This document shows, piece by piece, positions 35,401-43,600 of a DNA stretch of 64,000 nt. A program made the translations under genes and the position numbers. How positions within the stretch are numbered: position 1 is the first letter of the stretch; each line of letters opens with the position of its first letter. The notes below the pieces were generated by a model, which was not told the DNA's origin, made no database searches, and worked only from the letters and a program-made list of their open reading frames with translations. Origin of the DNA: Symbiodinium natans (lineage: Eukaryota; Sar; Dinophyceae; Suessiales; Symbiodiniaceae); assembly GCA_905221605.1 (NCBI GenBank), contig CAJNDS010002185.1:326390-390389 (forward strand). Reading direction: 5' to 3'.

Positions 35401-35724
35401 GCTTGGGGCTTGGGGCTTGGGGCTTGGGGCTTGGGGCTTGGGGCTTGGGGCTTCGAGTGTTGGGGTTGGGGCTTCGAGCGTTTGGGGTTTGAGGGTTGGG
35501 GGTTTAGGGTTTGGGGTTTCTCCTCGTGGTCGACAGACACCTACCTGACATATCTCTGACTGCAACCTTTGGAGTGTAGGGGCTTGGGGTTTAGGGGAAG
35601 CCAAGTAGAGTCTGGACCCTGAACACCGACGACCTCCAAGAAACCTAACCTTCCCCTGAGGATCCGAACCTCCCAGGCCGCCACCGACAACAATCGCTTG
35701 GTTGGTGGGGAAGGAGGACGCCAT
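24847..35724 (-). CDS. Copy C: complete fumarate reductase-b5-b5-cytochrome b fusion gene (reference copy)
   Basis: Twenty-eight exons, in transcription order: 35670-35724, 35063-35115, 33979-34039, 33318-33373, 32844-32884, 32283-32313, 31703-31734, 30899-30966, 30729-30769, 30502-30646, 30287-30405, 30098-30202, 29908-29971, 29768-29816, 29613-29660, 29518-29536, 29259-29426, 28525-29156, 28165-28449, 27944-28063, 27670-27779, 27495-27562, 27264-27396, 26793-27178, 26371-26469, 26193-26260, 25073-25137, 24847-24887. They sum to 3162 nt, one open frame of 1053 aa ending in TGA. Donors by my reading are 18 GC, 5 GA and 4 GT; every acceptor is AG, followed by exonic G except before exon 21. 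Domains: FAD fumarate reductase 1-495, Ala/Gly linker, b5 (543-615), Gly linker, b5 (640-710), membrane cytochrome b (about 732-1053). The likely role is fumarate reduction with quinol electrons; the direction is inferred from the non-covalent-FAD family. No N-terminal targeting extension is visible, so location is unknown. Introns between exons 1-9 and 25-28 are rich in telomere-like heptamers. This is the only copy with no lesion I could find. Confidence 0.85.
25190..25615. repeat. AT-rich segment inside copy C intron 26
   Basis: TATATA, GATATGAT and ATAT runs over about 420 bp, sharply different in composition from the surrounding GC-rich and heptamer DNA. No coding content seen. Confidence 0.85.
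26793..27779 (-). CDS. Copy C exons 21-24: membrane di-haem cytochrome b, helices N, I-III
   Basis: Residues 732-963 on exons 27670-27779, 27495-27562, 27264-27396 and 26793-27178. Exon 21 is a soluble lead-in ([20 protein letters not shown]). Exon 22 carries an extra N-terminal hydrophobic helix ([12 protein letters not shown]). Exon 23 encodes helix I with [17 protein letters not shown], the H..GNL.VF.GPD signature of SdhC b558-family cytochromes (His825/His831). Exon 24 has helix II with His872 ([13 protein letters not shown]) and helix III with His912 ([12 protein letters not shown]). The four membrane histidines, with His989 in exon 25, fit two haems b. The family assignment is from motif memory, not a search. 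Confidence 0.85.
27944..28063 (-). CDS. Copy C exon 20: completes b5-2 and links to membrane domain
   Basis: Residues 692-730. The second [17 protein letters not shown] (His693) completes b5-2, followed by a Gly/Ala/Ser linker ([20 protein letters not shown]). The donor appears to be GA. The exon continues in phase into exon 21, which begins the membrane module. Confidence 0.8.
28165..28449 (-). CDS. Copy C exon 19: completes b5-1, Gly linker, second cytochrome b5
   Basis: Residues 597-690. It starts with [17 protein letters not shown], which carries the second haem ligand of b5-1. A linker of two poly-Gly runs around AVAAA follows, then a second b5 with EHPGG (His670). The b5 body is almost nucleotide-identical to that of exon 18, and both b5 copies are interrupted at the same codon (FNM|IHPPD), so the domain was duplicated as an exon unit or is being homogenised. 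Confidence 0.9.
28525..29156 (-). CDS. Copy C exon 18: end of flavodomain, linker and first cytochrome b5
   Basis: Residues 386-596. The flavodomain ends with VIHYCMGG (His421), [14 protein letters not shown] and GNNRLGGNS (Arg461), the conserved fumarate reductase C-terminal block. An Ala/Pro/Gly linker follows, then a cytochrome b5 fold starting near [16 protein letters not shown], with axial-ligand motif EHPGG (His575). The second haem ligand is encoded by the next exon ([10 protein letters not shown], His598), so the intron lies just before it. This physical joining of flavodomain and b5 inside one exon is the firmest evidence for the fusion. Confidence 0.92.
29259..30646 (-). CDS. Copy C exons 10-17: fumarate reductase capping/active-site region
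   Basis: Residues 147-385 on exons 30502-30646, 30287-30405, 30098-30202, 29908-29971, 29768-29816, 29613-29660, 29518-29536 and 29259-29426. Visible family motifs are EWVQVHPTG (His249), [13 protein letters not shown] (Arg285) and the [18 protein letters not shown]-domain segments. His249 and Arg285 correspond by motif to the substrate His and the proton-donor Arg of Shewanella Fcc3. Exon 16 is a 19-nt microexon (HYTGRG) conserved in copies B, C and D. Introns here are short and contain no telomeric arrays, unlike those on either side. Confidence 0.85.
30729..35724 (-). CDS. Copy C exons 1-9: FAD-binding N-terminus of fumarate reductase
   Basis: Residues 1-146. Exon 1 opens [19 protein letters not shown]; the GGGLGG (14-19) is the Rossmann dinucleotide motif. 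It continues with [11 protein letters not shown] (exon 2), [21 protein letters not shown]-type text (exon 3, pyrophosphate loop, with no His for covalent FAD), TKTQ (exon 4), and [19 protein letters not shown] (exon 8), which matches the GGHS-PRTHR signature of Osm1-like fumarate reductases. The start is the ATG in ACCATGG, because the few bases between it and the upstream AG differ in length between copies and so look untranslated. Exons are only 31-68 nt; introns are 0.13-1.0 kb and mostly heptamer arrays. Confidence 0.85.
30770..30898 (-). mobile_element. Exon 8/9 intron of copy C, same insertion with a few heptamers
   Basis: A 129-bp intron beginning CTTAGTGAAC and ending AATCCAAG plus GGGC on the plus strand, containing about four CCCTAAA units near its right end. 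It is at the same position as the 75-bp intron of copy B and the 817-bp intron of copy D. Confidence 0.65.
30970..31702. repeat. Telomeric arrays in copy C exon 7/8 intron
   Basis: TTTAGGG 31042-31135 and 31317-31382, then CTTAGGG 31555-31640. At the exon edges, GTCCCTC at the donor and GTCGCTC at the next exon are near-duplicates. Confidence 0.87.
32323..34912. repeat. Telomeric arrays across copy C introns 2-5
   Basis: TTTGGGG/TTTAGGG 32323-32398, TTTAGGG 32894-33030 and 33392-33515, CCCCAAA/CCCTAAA 33688-33765, CTTAGGG 34257-34335, TTTAGGG 34335-34400, 34597-34665 and 34805-34912. Confidence 0.86.
35278..35452. repeat. Homogeneous (CTTGGGG)n array in copy C intron 1
   Basis: About 24 CTTGGGG units with one interruption near 35340. 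It produces long false frames (GAWGLGL / PSPKPQA) on both strands. Confidence 0.92.
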
Positions 35725-35744
35725 GGTCTCCACTTGCAAAACCT
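35725..35744 (-). promoter_or_regulatory. Putative spliced-leader acceptor upstream of copy C
   Basis: GGAG|GTTTTGCAAGTGGAGACC precedes ATGG; the AG is at 35743-35744. The Kozak-like ACCATGG supports the chosen start. Confidence 0.45.
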
Positions 35745-37207
35745 CCGTCTGCTTTGGCTTCTTGCTGCAACTTGCCAGGGGCTTCTGAGAGCTTACCAGG
35801 GCCCTCCGTTCTCCAGAGACAAATCTCGGAAAACACTAGGAGGCCACCTTGCTTCAGACGGGCTCAGAGGGAACCAAGGCCTTGAAGAAAGTAAGGAAAA
35901 CCTTGGTGCCACTACGGAGTTTCGGGCATTCCGGACCCCTTGGCTTAGTGAGGACCGTAGCGGTTTAAGGCTTCGGCAGCTCCACAGTCTAACAGCTTTG
36001 ATTCAGCTGTGGCACCTGGAAAGCGCAGATCCCTGAACTTGCGAGTTCTTCGTAGGGAATTCAGGAACTACGTGCTTGGTATCCCCTATACCATCCCTTC
36101 AGGGGACTTGATTGACTGATTCCCATCTAACAACCCGTAAGTAGACCGTAAGTAGACCCTCTACACCACCTGGATGTCTTAACCACCTTCTTCTGCCGTC
36201 CTTTCAGGTTCTCTCGCCACTGGGCACATCGAATCGTTGAAAGGTTGTTGTGTCCAATTTGTGGGGAGCGTCCTCATCGGGGGGGAATCGCTCTGTGGGC
36301 AATTTGGCCAGATGCGCTCCGAAGATCGCACGATGCATCTGGGGTGGGTGCGCCGACCGGGCGTCGTCTCGGGGCTGCCACCAGCAGGCAAGCAGAGTTG
36401 CTGTAAAACAGTTGTCAAAAACAACAGCTTCGCCATGTATTGTGTGTTTCACACCGACACCGACGTGCCGGCGCCCACATTGGGATTTCACATTTACTCT
36501 GCACTTCCGCCACTGATGTTTACTATCAACGCTGCGACCTCGCTCGGCCGGGACCTGCGTCGTCATACCAGGTGATGCGAGATCAAGCTACCACCCAGAA
36601 TGTGTGTTCCACGTGCTGCTTCTGAGTCTGCTGCACAAGTGAAAGCCAGAACATGGACCCTGAACCCTCTATCCGAAACCTGCACCTGTTTCTAAAGCCC
36701 TGAAACCTTAAAGCTCCAAGGCCTTGAAGCCCAAACACCCGAATCTCCAAACCCCCAGACCCTAAAACCTTAACCCTAAACCCTGTACTCTAACCCCTAA
36801 ACCCTAAACCCTAAACCCCCTGATCTCCTTGGGCCCAAACTTCGACCAAAGTTGGGAGGATCTTCCAAGTCTCGGCTCCCCTCTTCTTAAAAGAAAAAAT
36901 GGCTCTGGCGGGCATGGGTTTAGGGGTTTGGGGTTTAGGGTTTGGGGTTTAGGGTTTAGGGTTTAGAGTTTGGGGTTGGTTCAGGCAGTCTTGGAATGTT
37001 TTGGGCATGTTCGATGACAGCGAGGGTTGGGGGGAGAGAACTGTCATGATCAAAATCGAGCCTCAACCCTAAACTCTAAACCCTAAACCCTAAACCCCAA
37101 ACCCACGCGTCCTTAAAACCGATGCCTTCAGCTCCCCAGTCCCTACGTACGTTCCCAAAACCTTAGAGTAAGCCTGAGCGGAAAGGCTTAGGATTCAGGG
37201 AGAAATC
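35745..37207. other. Intergenic between copy C and the ankyrin gene
   Basis: Mostly non-repetitive. The segment 36180-36630 is open in more than one frame on both strands (for example plus 36237-36575, minus 36204-36566), but I recognise no domain and cannot choose a frame. TTTAGGG/TTTGGGG units occur at 36915-36975. Confidence 0.5.
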
Positions 37208-37266
37208 AAGGACTGCTTAGGGCAGCTTCTTAGGGCAGCTTCTTAGGGCAGCTTCTTAGGGCAGCT
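37208..37266. repeat. 13-bp tandem repeat across the ankyrin gene stop codon
   Basis: The unit TTAGGGCAGCTTC is repeated about four times, the last copy being the coding end and stop of the ankyrin gene. The duplication therefore copies the stop region downstream. The unit contains TTAGGG but is not a telomeric array. Confidence 0.8.
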
Positions 37267-38359
37267 TCACGGCGCTTTTTGCCCCGAGCCGCGCTGCCTT
37301 CAAGCGGCGCCCCAGGCCTTGGGCAAGCGTGCTCTCGCCCGCCTTCAGGGTGGCAGAGGCCTTCCTCAGGACGCGCTCAACGTCCAGGTGTCCACGGCCT
37401 GATGCTTGAGCAAAGGCCCTGCGCAGGTCCTTGTGAGTGGCAACGCCCGGTTTCGACAGGAGCTGTGTGACTTCTACGTGGCCTCGGCCACAGGCCTTGA
37501 CAAGAGCCCTGGAGCGCTTGTGCCGTCGTGTGCCCGCCGCAAGCAGCAAGCTGGCGACCTCCGCGTGGCCTCCACCGCAGGCTTTGCAGAGCGCCCTGTC
37601 GCGGGAGTCCGGAGCCGTACCAGCTGCCAGCAGGAGCCGGGTGACTTCCACGCGGCCTCTGTAAGATGCCATACAAAGAGCTCGATCTTTCCACCTGCCC
37701 ATCTCATCGCCGAAGCTTTGTCGACCTGCCTCCGCTCTGCTGCTCAGCGCTCCCAACAGAAGGCTCACAACTTCCGCGTGGCCATTCGCAGATGCCGCCT
37801 CAAGAGAGTGGCCGATCCAGAAGATGTCAAGGATGTCACGAAGAGCCTCTGGGGCTTCAAGCAAGAGCCGAACAACTTTCACGTGGCCATTGCTGGATGC
37901 CTTCTCCAAACTGCTTCCCACGTCGATGGACGTCGGATAAGCATGCGCTAGCAGAACCCGAACAACTTCCACATGGCCATTGCGAGACGCCACATCCAGA
38001 GGATAGTAGTAGACATGGTCAGAAGGGTTGAAGTAAAGGCACCCCATGCCCACTCCGGTTTTCAGCACAATCCGAACAAGCTTCTCGTGGCCTGTGTCGC
38101 AGCCTTCCCATAACTCTGACGAAATCTTGCGCTTCTGCTCAAAAGTCCGATCCCAGGGCAGCAAAACCAGCTGAACGTCCATGGGCGCATCTAACCGGAC
38201 GCGATCCTCCAAAGAGGCGCCCTCATGCATGAGCTGCTGGAGCGACGCCGGGTGCTCGCAGACCTCGCGCAGCTGCTGCTTCAGGGCCCAGACGTTGCTC
38301 AGATCCTCCACCGGGATTGCCGCGAGCTCCTTGCCCGACACGGCCCAAACTCGAAGCAT
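37256..38359 (-). CDS. Ubiquitin-like domain plus ankyrin-repeat protein
   Basis: A 367-aa single open frame from ATG at 38359 (MLRVWAVSGKELAAIPVEDL) to TAA at 37256-37258. Residues 1-70 look like a ubiquitin-fold module ending in ...DVQLVLLPW. From about residue 95 there are seven ankyrin-type repeats with cores such as NGHVEVVRVLLAHA, NGHVKVVRLLLEAP, NGHAEVVSLLLGA, RGRVEVTRLLLAAG, GGHAEVASLLLAAG, RGHVEVTQLL and RGHLDVERVLRKAS. The MLRVWAVSG start with ankyrin repeats is, from memory, a large family in dinoflagellates; the repeats imply protein binding, partner unknown. The gene is intronless although it lies between intron-rich copies B and C on the same strand. I looked for a relict spliced-leader sequence upstream and saw none. 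Confidence 0.85.
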   Translation of the reverse strand: MLRVWAVSGKELAAIPVEDLSNVWALKQQLREVCEHPASLQQLMHEGASLEDRVRLDAPMDVQLVLLPWDRTFEQKRKISSELWEGCDTGHEKLVRIVLKTGVGMGCLYFNPSDHVYYYPLDVASRNGHVEVVRVLLAHAYPTSIDVGSSLEKASSNGHVKVVRLLLEAPEALRDILDIFWIGHSLEAASANGHAEVVSLLLGALSSRAEAGRQSFGDEMGRWKDRALCMASYRGRVEVTRLLLAAGTAPDSRDRALCKACGGGHAEVASLLLAAGTRRHKRSRALVKACGRGHVEVTQLLSKPGVATHKDLRRAFAQASGRGHLDVERVLRKASATLKAGESTLAQGLGRRLKAARLGAKSAVKLP

Positions 38360-40688
38360 CTCCAAGCGGCGGAGAGGCCCTCAACTTCCATAAAGGCCCT
38401 AAACCCTAAACCCTAAGCCCCAAACCCTAAACCCTAAACCCTAAACCCCAAACCCTAAACCCTAAACCCTAAACCCCAAACCCTAAACCCTAAACCCCGA
38501 AGCCAACTTCAAGACACTGGGCCCTCCTACGCGCCTGAGCCTGATAAGCTCTGAAAGAGCCCTGAACGACGTCATGCTCCAGAAACACACCCTGAGCCCT
38601 AAACCCTAAACCCTAAACCCTAAACCCTAAACCCTAAACCCTAAACCCTTACAAGCATCCCCTAAGCCCTAAACCCCTAAACCCGACAAGCTCTAAACTC
38701 GGCCCTAAACGCATCCGTTAACTCCTTACCCCTAAACCCTAAACCCTAAACCCGAAACCCTCACAAGCCTCCATGCTCCAGAAACACGGCAAAGGTCCAG
38801 AGCCCAAGTTGATCGAAATAGCCAGCATGCAGGAAGGCTTTTTTGGACTTCAGGGCGAACCCTAAACCGTAAACCCTGAACCCTGAAACCTGAACCCTAA
38901 ACCCTGAATCCTAAACCCTATATTCACCCTGAACCCTGAAGTCTAAACCCGGCTTAAGAAGGTTTAGGGTGCTGGGGGGCTCTCAGGGCTTCACTTGGAG
39001 AGGGGCCCCGGGGGCTGCGAGGTTGGGAGGTCTGGGGTTGAGGAGATTAGGGGCTGAGGGCCCAGGATGGTTGGTATGCTTAGGATGCTTGGGGATTAGG
39101 GTTTAGGGTTTAGGGTTTAGGGTTTAGGGTTTAGGGATACTTGCATCCGGGGCTGCGGCCCAAGCCTGTCGCCCTGGAGCCACAAAGAGTGCAACCCTTC
39201 ACGGTTTAGGGTTTAGAGTTTAGGGTCTAGCTCTCTACAAATCACTGGCCCTCAGACCCCTAAAGAAATCTCAGCCAGATCTCCCAAGACTCAGAACCTA
39301 AACACGAAGCATCGTTGTTGCTATCAGAAACTACAACCCCTGATAACGATACCAACGCGGAAAACTTAAGTCATTCATACACGATAATGCTTATGCTAGA
39401 AGACTAATAGTAAAACCAATCGCACATAATCGTAATAACAAATTGCAATAACTAACGAAGTGATAGTTCACAATTTTAAACGTGTTTAGTACCTCAGCCT
39501 ACTCTGCTTCGGGGCTGAATGCCCTAGCCCAAATAATGTTAACCGTTTATTTGTAATAGGATTACTTTTGACCAAAGGCTTAAAGATTAACTACCCAGCC
39601 CATAAGGGAGAGGAGGTTCATGAGGGGGGTAGGTACCTGGGGAACCTTGGGGAAGCTTAGGGAACCTTAGGGAACCTTCGGGAGTAGTGAGAGATTTTTA
39701 GGGAACCTTGGGTTACATCTCCCCTTTGAAGCCCCCTCCCTTAAGAATCCGACGATGTGAGCCGAACTAACCCTAAACTCTAAACCCTAAACCCTAAACC
39801 CCATGCCCTAAACCCTAAACCCCAAGCCCTAAACCCTAAACCCAAAACCCTAAACCCTAAACCCGAAACCCGAAACCCTAAACCCCAAGTAATGCTCAAG
39901 CTTGGACCAACTTTGCTGGTTTTGGTCGCGAAGGCGTCGCCGCTCGGCTCACAAGAGCCGACCGCGCCACCGAGAGGACCGGTGCCCCTGGGGGAGGGTA
40001 CTTCGGGGTTTGGGGTTTCTGACTCTGCTGACAAGATCGGACGAGAAAGTATTCGGGGTGGAATTTCGTTTAGTGGGTTCAGGGTTTAGGGGTTAGGGTT
40101 TAGGGGTTCAGGGTTTAGGGTTTGGGGTTTGGGGTTTAGGGGTTTAGGGGTTTGGGGGTTTAGGGGTTTGGGGTTTATAGGGTTTAGGGTTTACGGTTTA
40201 GGGTTTGTTGTTTAGGGTTTAGGGTTGAGGGGTTTAGGGTTTAGGGTTCCCGACTATTCCCTAAGGCTCCTAAGGTTACCCCCCATGAACCCCTCCCTTC
40301 AGGACCCGATAGATCCACAACAGCCGAAAACCCGGATGACTTGACGTCATATACTCCTGCACGTCACAAAGTACATGTGGAAGTCTCAAATTTCGGCTGG
40401 CATGCAATGTGACATGATGCCAGGCGTGGTCGGTTCTCTGAATTACGATCAATTTGTGCCTGCTCTGGCACGTCGGGCCCAAGACCCCACAACCCTAAAC
40501 CCCAAAACCCTAATTGAGGGAAACGGCCATATCCTAAACCACAAAACCTAAACCCGAAACCCTAAACCCTAAATCCTAAACCCTCAACCCTCAAACCTAA
40601 ACCCTAAACTCTAAACCCTAAACCCCAATTCAAAACCTGGACCCGAAACCCTACACCCTGAACCCTTTCAGATGGAAGTCGACGCCTC
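38360..40688. other. Intergenic between the ankyrin gene and copy B
   Basis: CCCTAAA arrays at 38396-38496, 38597-38648 and 39777-39893, TTTAGGG at 39092-39136 and 40080-40250. An AT-richer unique stretch at 39300-39610 has no recognised gene. Confidence 0.65.
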
Positions 40689-43600
40689 TCACTCCGCGCG
40701 TCCCGGAGTCTGGATGCCCATCTCGTACCCTTTTGGGCTTAGGGTTTAGGGTTTTGGGCTTGGGCTTTGGGCTTAGGGCTTAGGCCCTTAGGATTCTTGG
40801 TTTTCGGGTTTGGGGTTTCAATGGTTCGGCCTCTGCCCTAAAAATGGAAGGGACACGGCGCTCAAGAAAGCACCATCAATTTGAGTAACACTCCAGGTGT
40901 TGGCACTTGACCAAGCCTGAACCCTTCTGGACCCCTTTGATCCCACTATGAAGGGAAACCCGCAATCTTTTCGTCCTCTTTGAGTCATGGTCTTGAGGGC
41001 TTGGGGGTTTAGAACCCAAAACCCAAAGCCCTGAACCCTTCCCTGGCCCCTTCCATACCCTTTATGAACCTCCTGAAACCCTTTCATTGGCCTTTCTGTG
41101 ACCTTTGGGGGCTTTTGAGGGTGTCGGGTTTCGAGGGGTTAGGGTTGAGGGTTTGGGGTGCAGGGTTTAGGGTTTAGGGTTTAGGGTTTAGGGTTTAGGG
41201 CTTAGGGCTTAGGGCTTAGGGCTTAGGGCTTAGGGCTTAGGGCTTAGGGCTTGGGGCGCAAGAGGCGGTCCTCCGAAGGGCTTGGTGGCCATGACGTAGA
41301 GCGGGAAGGAGATATAGACCAGGCCCATGACAATCCTAAGATTGCAGGGTCCCTCAGCGAGTCTTGTTGTGGTTGGGCAACTGCTATGGTCCCTCAATAT
41401 GGGCCCCTTAAAAGGGGGCCCTATACACCCATACACCCCTTTATCTACCCTAGAAGACCCAAGGCCCCATACTTCGGAATCCCCTTTACTGGCGGTAAGG
41501 CATCCGCAGAAGCAGGGAGTTCAAGGGGTGCCTTTAACCCGAGCTTCCCTTTAAAAAACAAATCCTCCCCACCACTCCGCAAGGCTCCCTAAGCTTCCCT
41601 CGGTCCCTTCCCCCCCTTGAACCCCCCTTCTCTTAAGGACCCTAGGATAAGTGGCAGCTCCATGATCACATCCTGAACCCAAACAAAAGACCTAAAACCC
41701 CGAAACCCTGAAACCCTCACACCATGAAAACCCCAAAACCTAGAACCCTAGAGCCCTAAACCTCTCAACCCGTGACTCCATGATGATGGTGGGGGGGGTC
41801 CAGAACTTGGGAGTTCGGGAAACCCTAAACCCTAAACACCTTTGGAGCTTGCCGCGTGCGAAACCCTTCATGGGACTCTACCAAGGACCCCTACCCTTGG
41901 GTTTGGGGGGGGCGCCTTTTAAAGATCCCCCGAAGAAAATGCAAGGGCCCTAGCAGGGCTATTATTAAGGGAACCAGTTAGGGGCACATCCTTAGGGGTG
42001 CAAGTTCGACCCCCTTGAACCCTGACGCCCAGACCCCAAACGCTCGACCCTCGACCTTCGGCCCTCAACCCTAGACCCTAAACCCTAAACCCTAAACACT
42101 AAACCCTAAACCCTCACATCAGCCGGGACAGGAGGTTCGTTACCACGAATCACAGTCAGCTCTTGCTGCCCTATCACATCCAAACCCGAAACCTAGGTTT
42201 AGGGTTTGGGGTTTAGGGTTTAGGGTTTAGGGTTTAGGGGTCAGGGGTTAGCGTATAGGGTTTAGGGTTTAGGGTTTAGGGCTTAGGGTTTAGGGTTTAG
42301 GGTTTGGGACTTTAGGGTTTGGGATTTTAGGGTTTGGGATTTTAGGGTTTAGGGTTGAGGGCTCTGGGCTCAGGGGCCCTCAACCCTACAACCCTACAAC
42401 CCTGCAACCCTAAACCCTAAACCCTAAACCCTAAACCCCAAAAGCCAGGGCGCATGATGCCGTAGCCGATGAGCTCCACCCGCCAGATGTGGCCTCTGGG
42501 GATGCCAAGCACGGGCGTCACCTGAGGCTTAGGGTTTAGGGTGTAGGGTTTAGGGTTTAGGGTTTAGGGTTTAGGGTGTAGGGTTTAGGGTCTAGGGTTG
42601 AGGGTTTAGGGTTCGGGGTTCGGGGTTCGGGGTTCGGGGTTTGGGGTCTAGGGTTTAGGGTTTAGGCGGCTTCAGTGGGGCTTAAAACAAGGGTCTGTGT
42701 AGGGTTTATGGAGGGTTTACGTGAGGGTCAGGGGGTTACGGGTAAAGTAGGGTTGGAATAGGGTCTCTTTCGGTTTAGGCGCAATTTGCCGACAAGGGGG
42801 GCCCACGTTTGCTTTCCTTATGGGTTTAGGGTTTAGGGTTTAGGGTTTAGGGTTTAGGGTTTAGGGTTTAGGGTTTGGGGTTTGGGGTTTAGGGGTTTGG
42901 GGTGTAGGGTTTAGGGTTTAGAGCTTAGGGCGGGCCGGTAGGAAGGACATGTCACACATGGAGATCCAATAAACCCCACTGGCCACCATACCCTCAAGGC
43001 GCCACTTAGAAACTTGGAACCCTAGCAAAATTGTAAGTTTATCCTCAAAAATTTATTTAAAAAAAAAAGTTCCAAAGAATCACTACGGAAAGCCCAAACC
43101 CTGCCAACTCCCCACCTTCTTCCAGCCAACGCAGGCGTGGTACATGAAGATGAACCTGTGTGCTGAAAACCCTGAGACCCCTCAGAATTAGGGGCTTTGG
43201 GCTCCGCTGAGGGTTTCCTCCCATGTGGCATATGAGGATTAGGGACTGATGGAGCATGGGGTTTAGGGTGTGGTTTTCAGGGCCCTAAAGCTCAACGCTC
43301 AACCCTCAGCCCTCAATTCAAACCCTAAACCCCTAAACCCCATGAAGCGGTGCAGGGCTTAGGTCTTAGGAGGATGGAGCCGTCGCTGCGGCGACACACA
43401 AGACACACAAGACTCTTCAAAGCCAACAACAATATCCGCAGCCGCAGCCCCTAGACCTTTATAAGCCCAAACACCCTGGACCCTTCAACCCCAAACTCCC
43501 AGAGCAACCCTAAAACACAAAAAACAACTACAATTAAAAGAGCAAAACAACGGGGTTGCGCCGTTCTGAAGGCAGGGAGCACTGAGAAGATGTAGAAGAA

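Noticed and set aside
35167-35739. 190-codon frame with PSPKPQA repeats, and the opposite GAWGLGL frames
   Set aside because: Direct translation of the CTTGGGG array; only its first residues (exon 1 of copy C) are real.
36204-36575. Possible novel gene upstream of copy C
   Set aside because: Open frames exist on both strands with no recognisable domain, no splice support and no counterpart near other copies; kept only as unexplained intergenic DNA.
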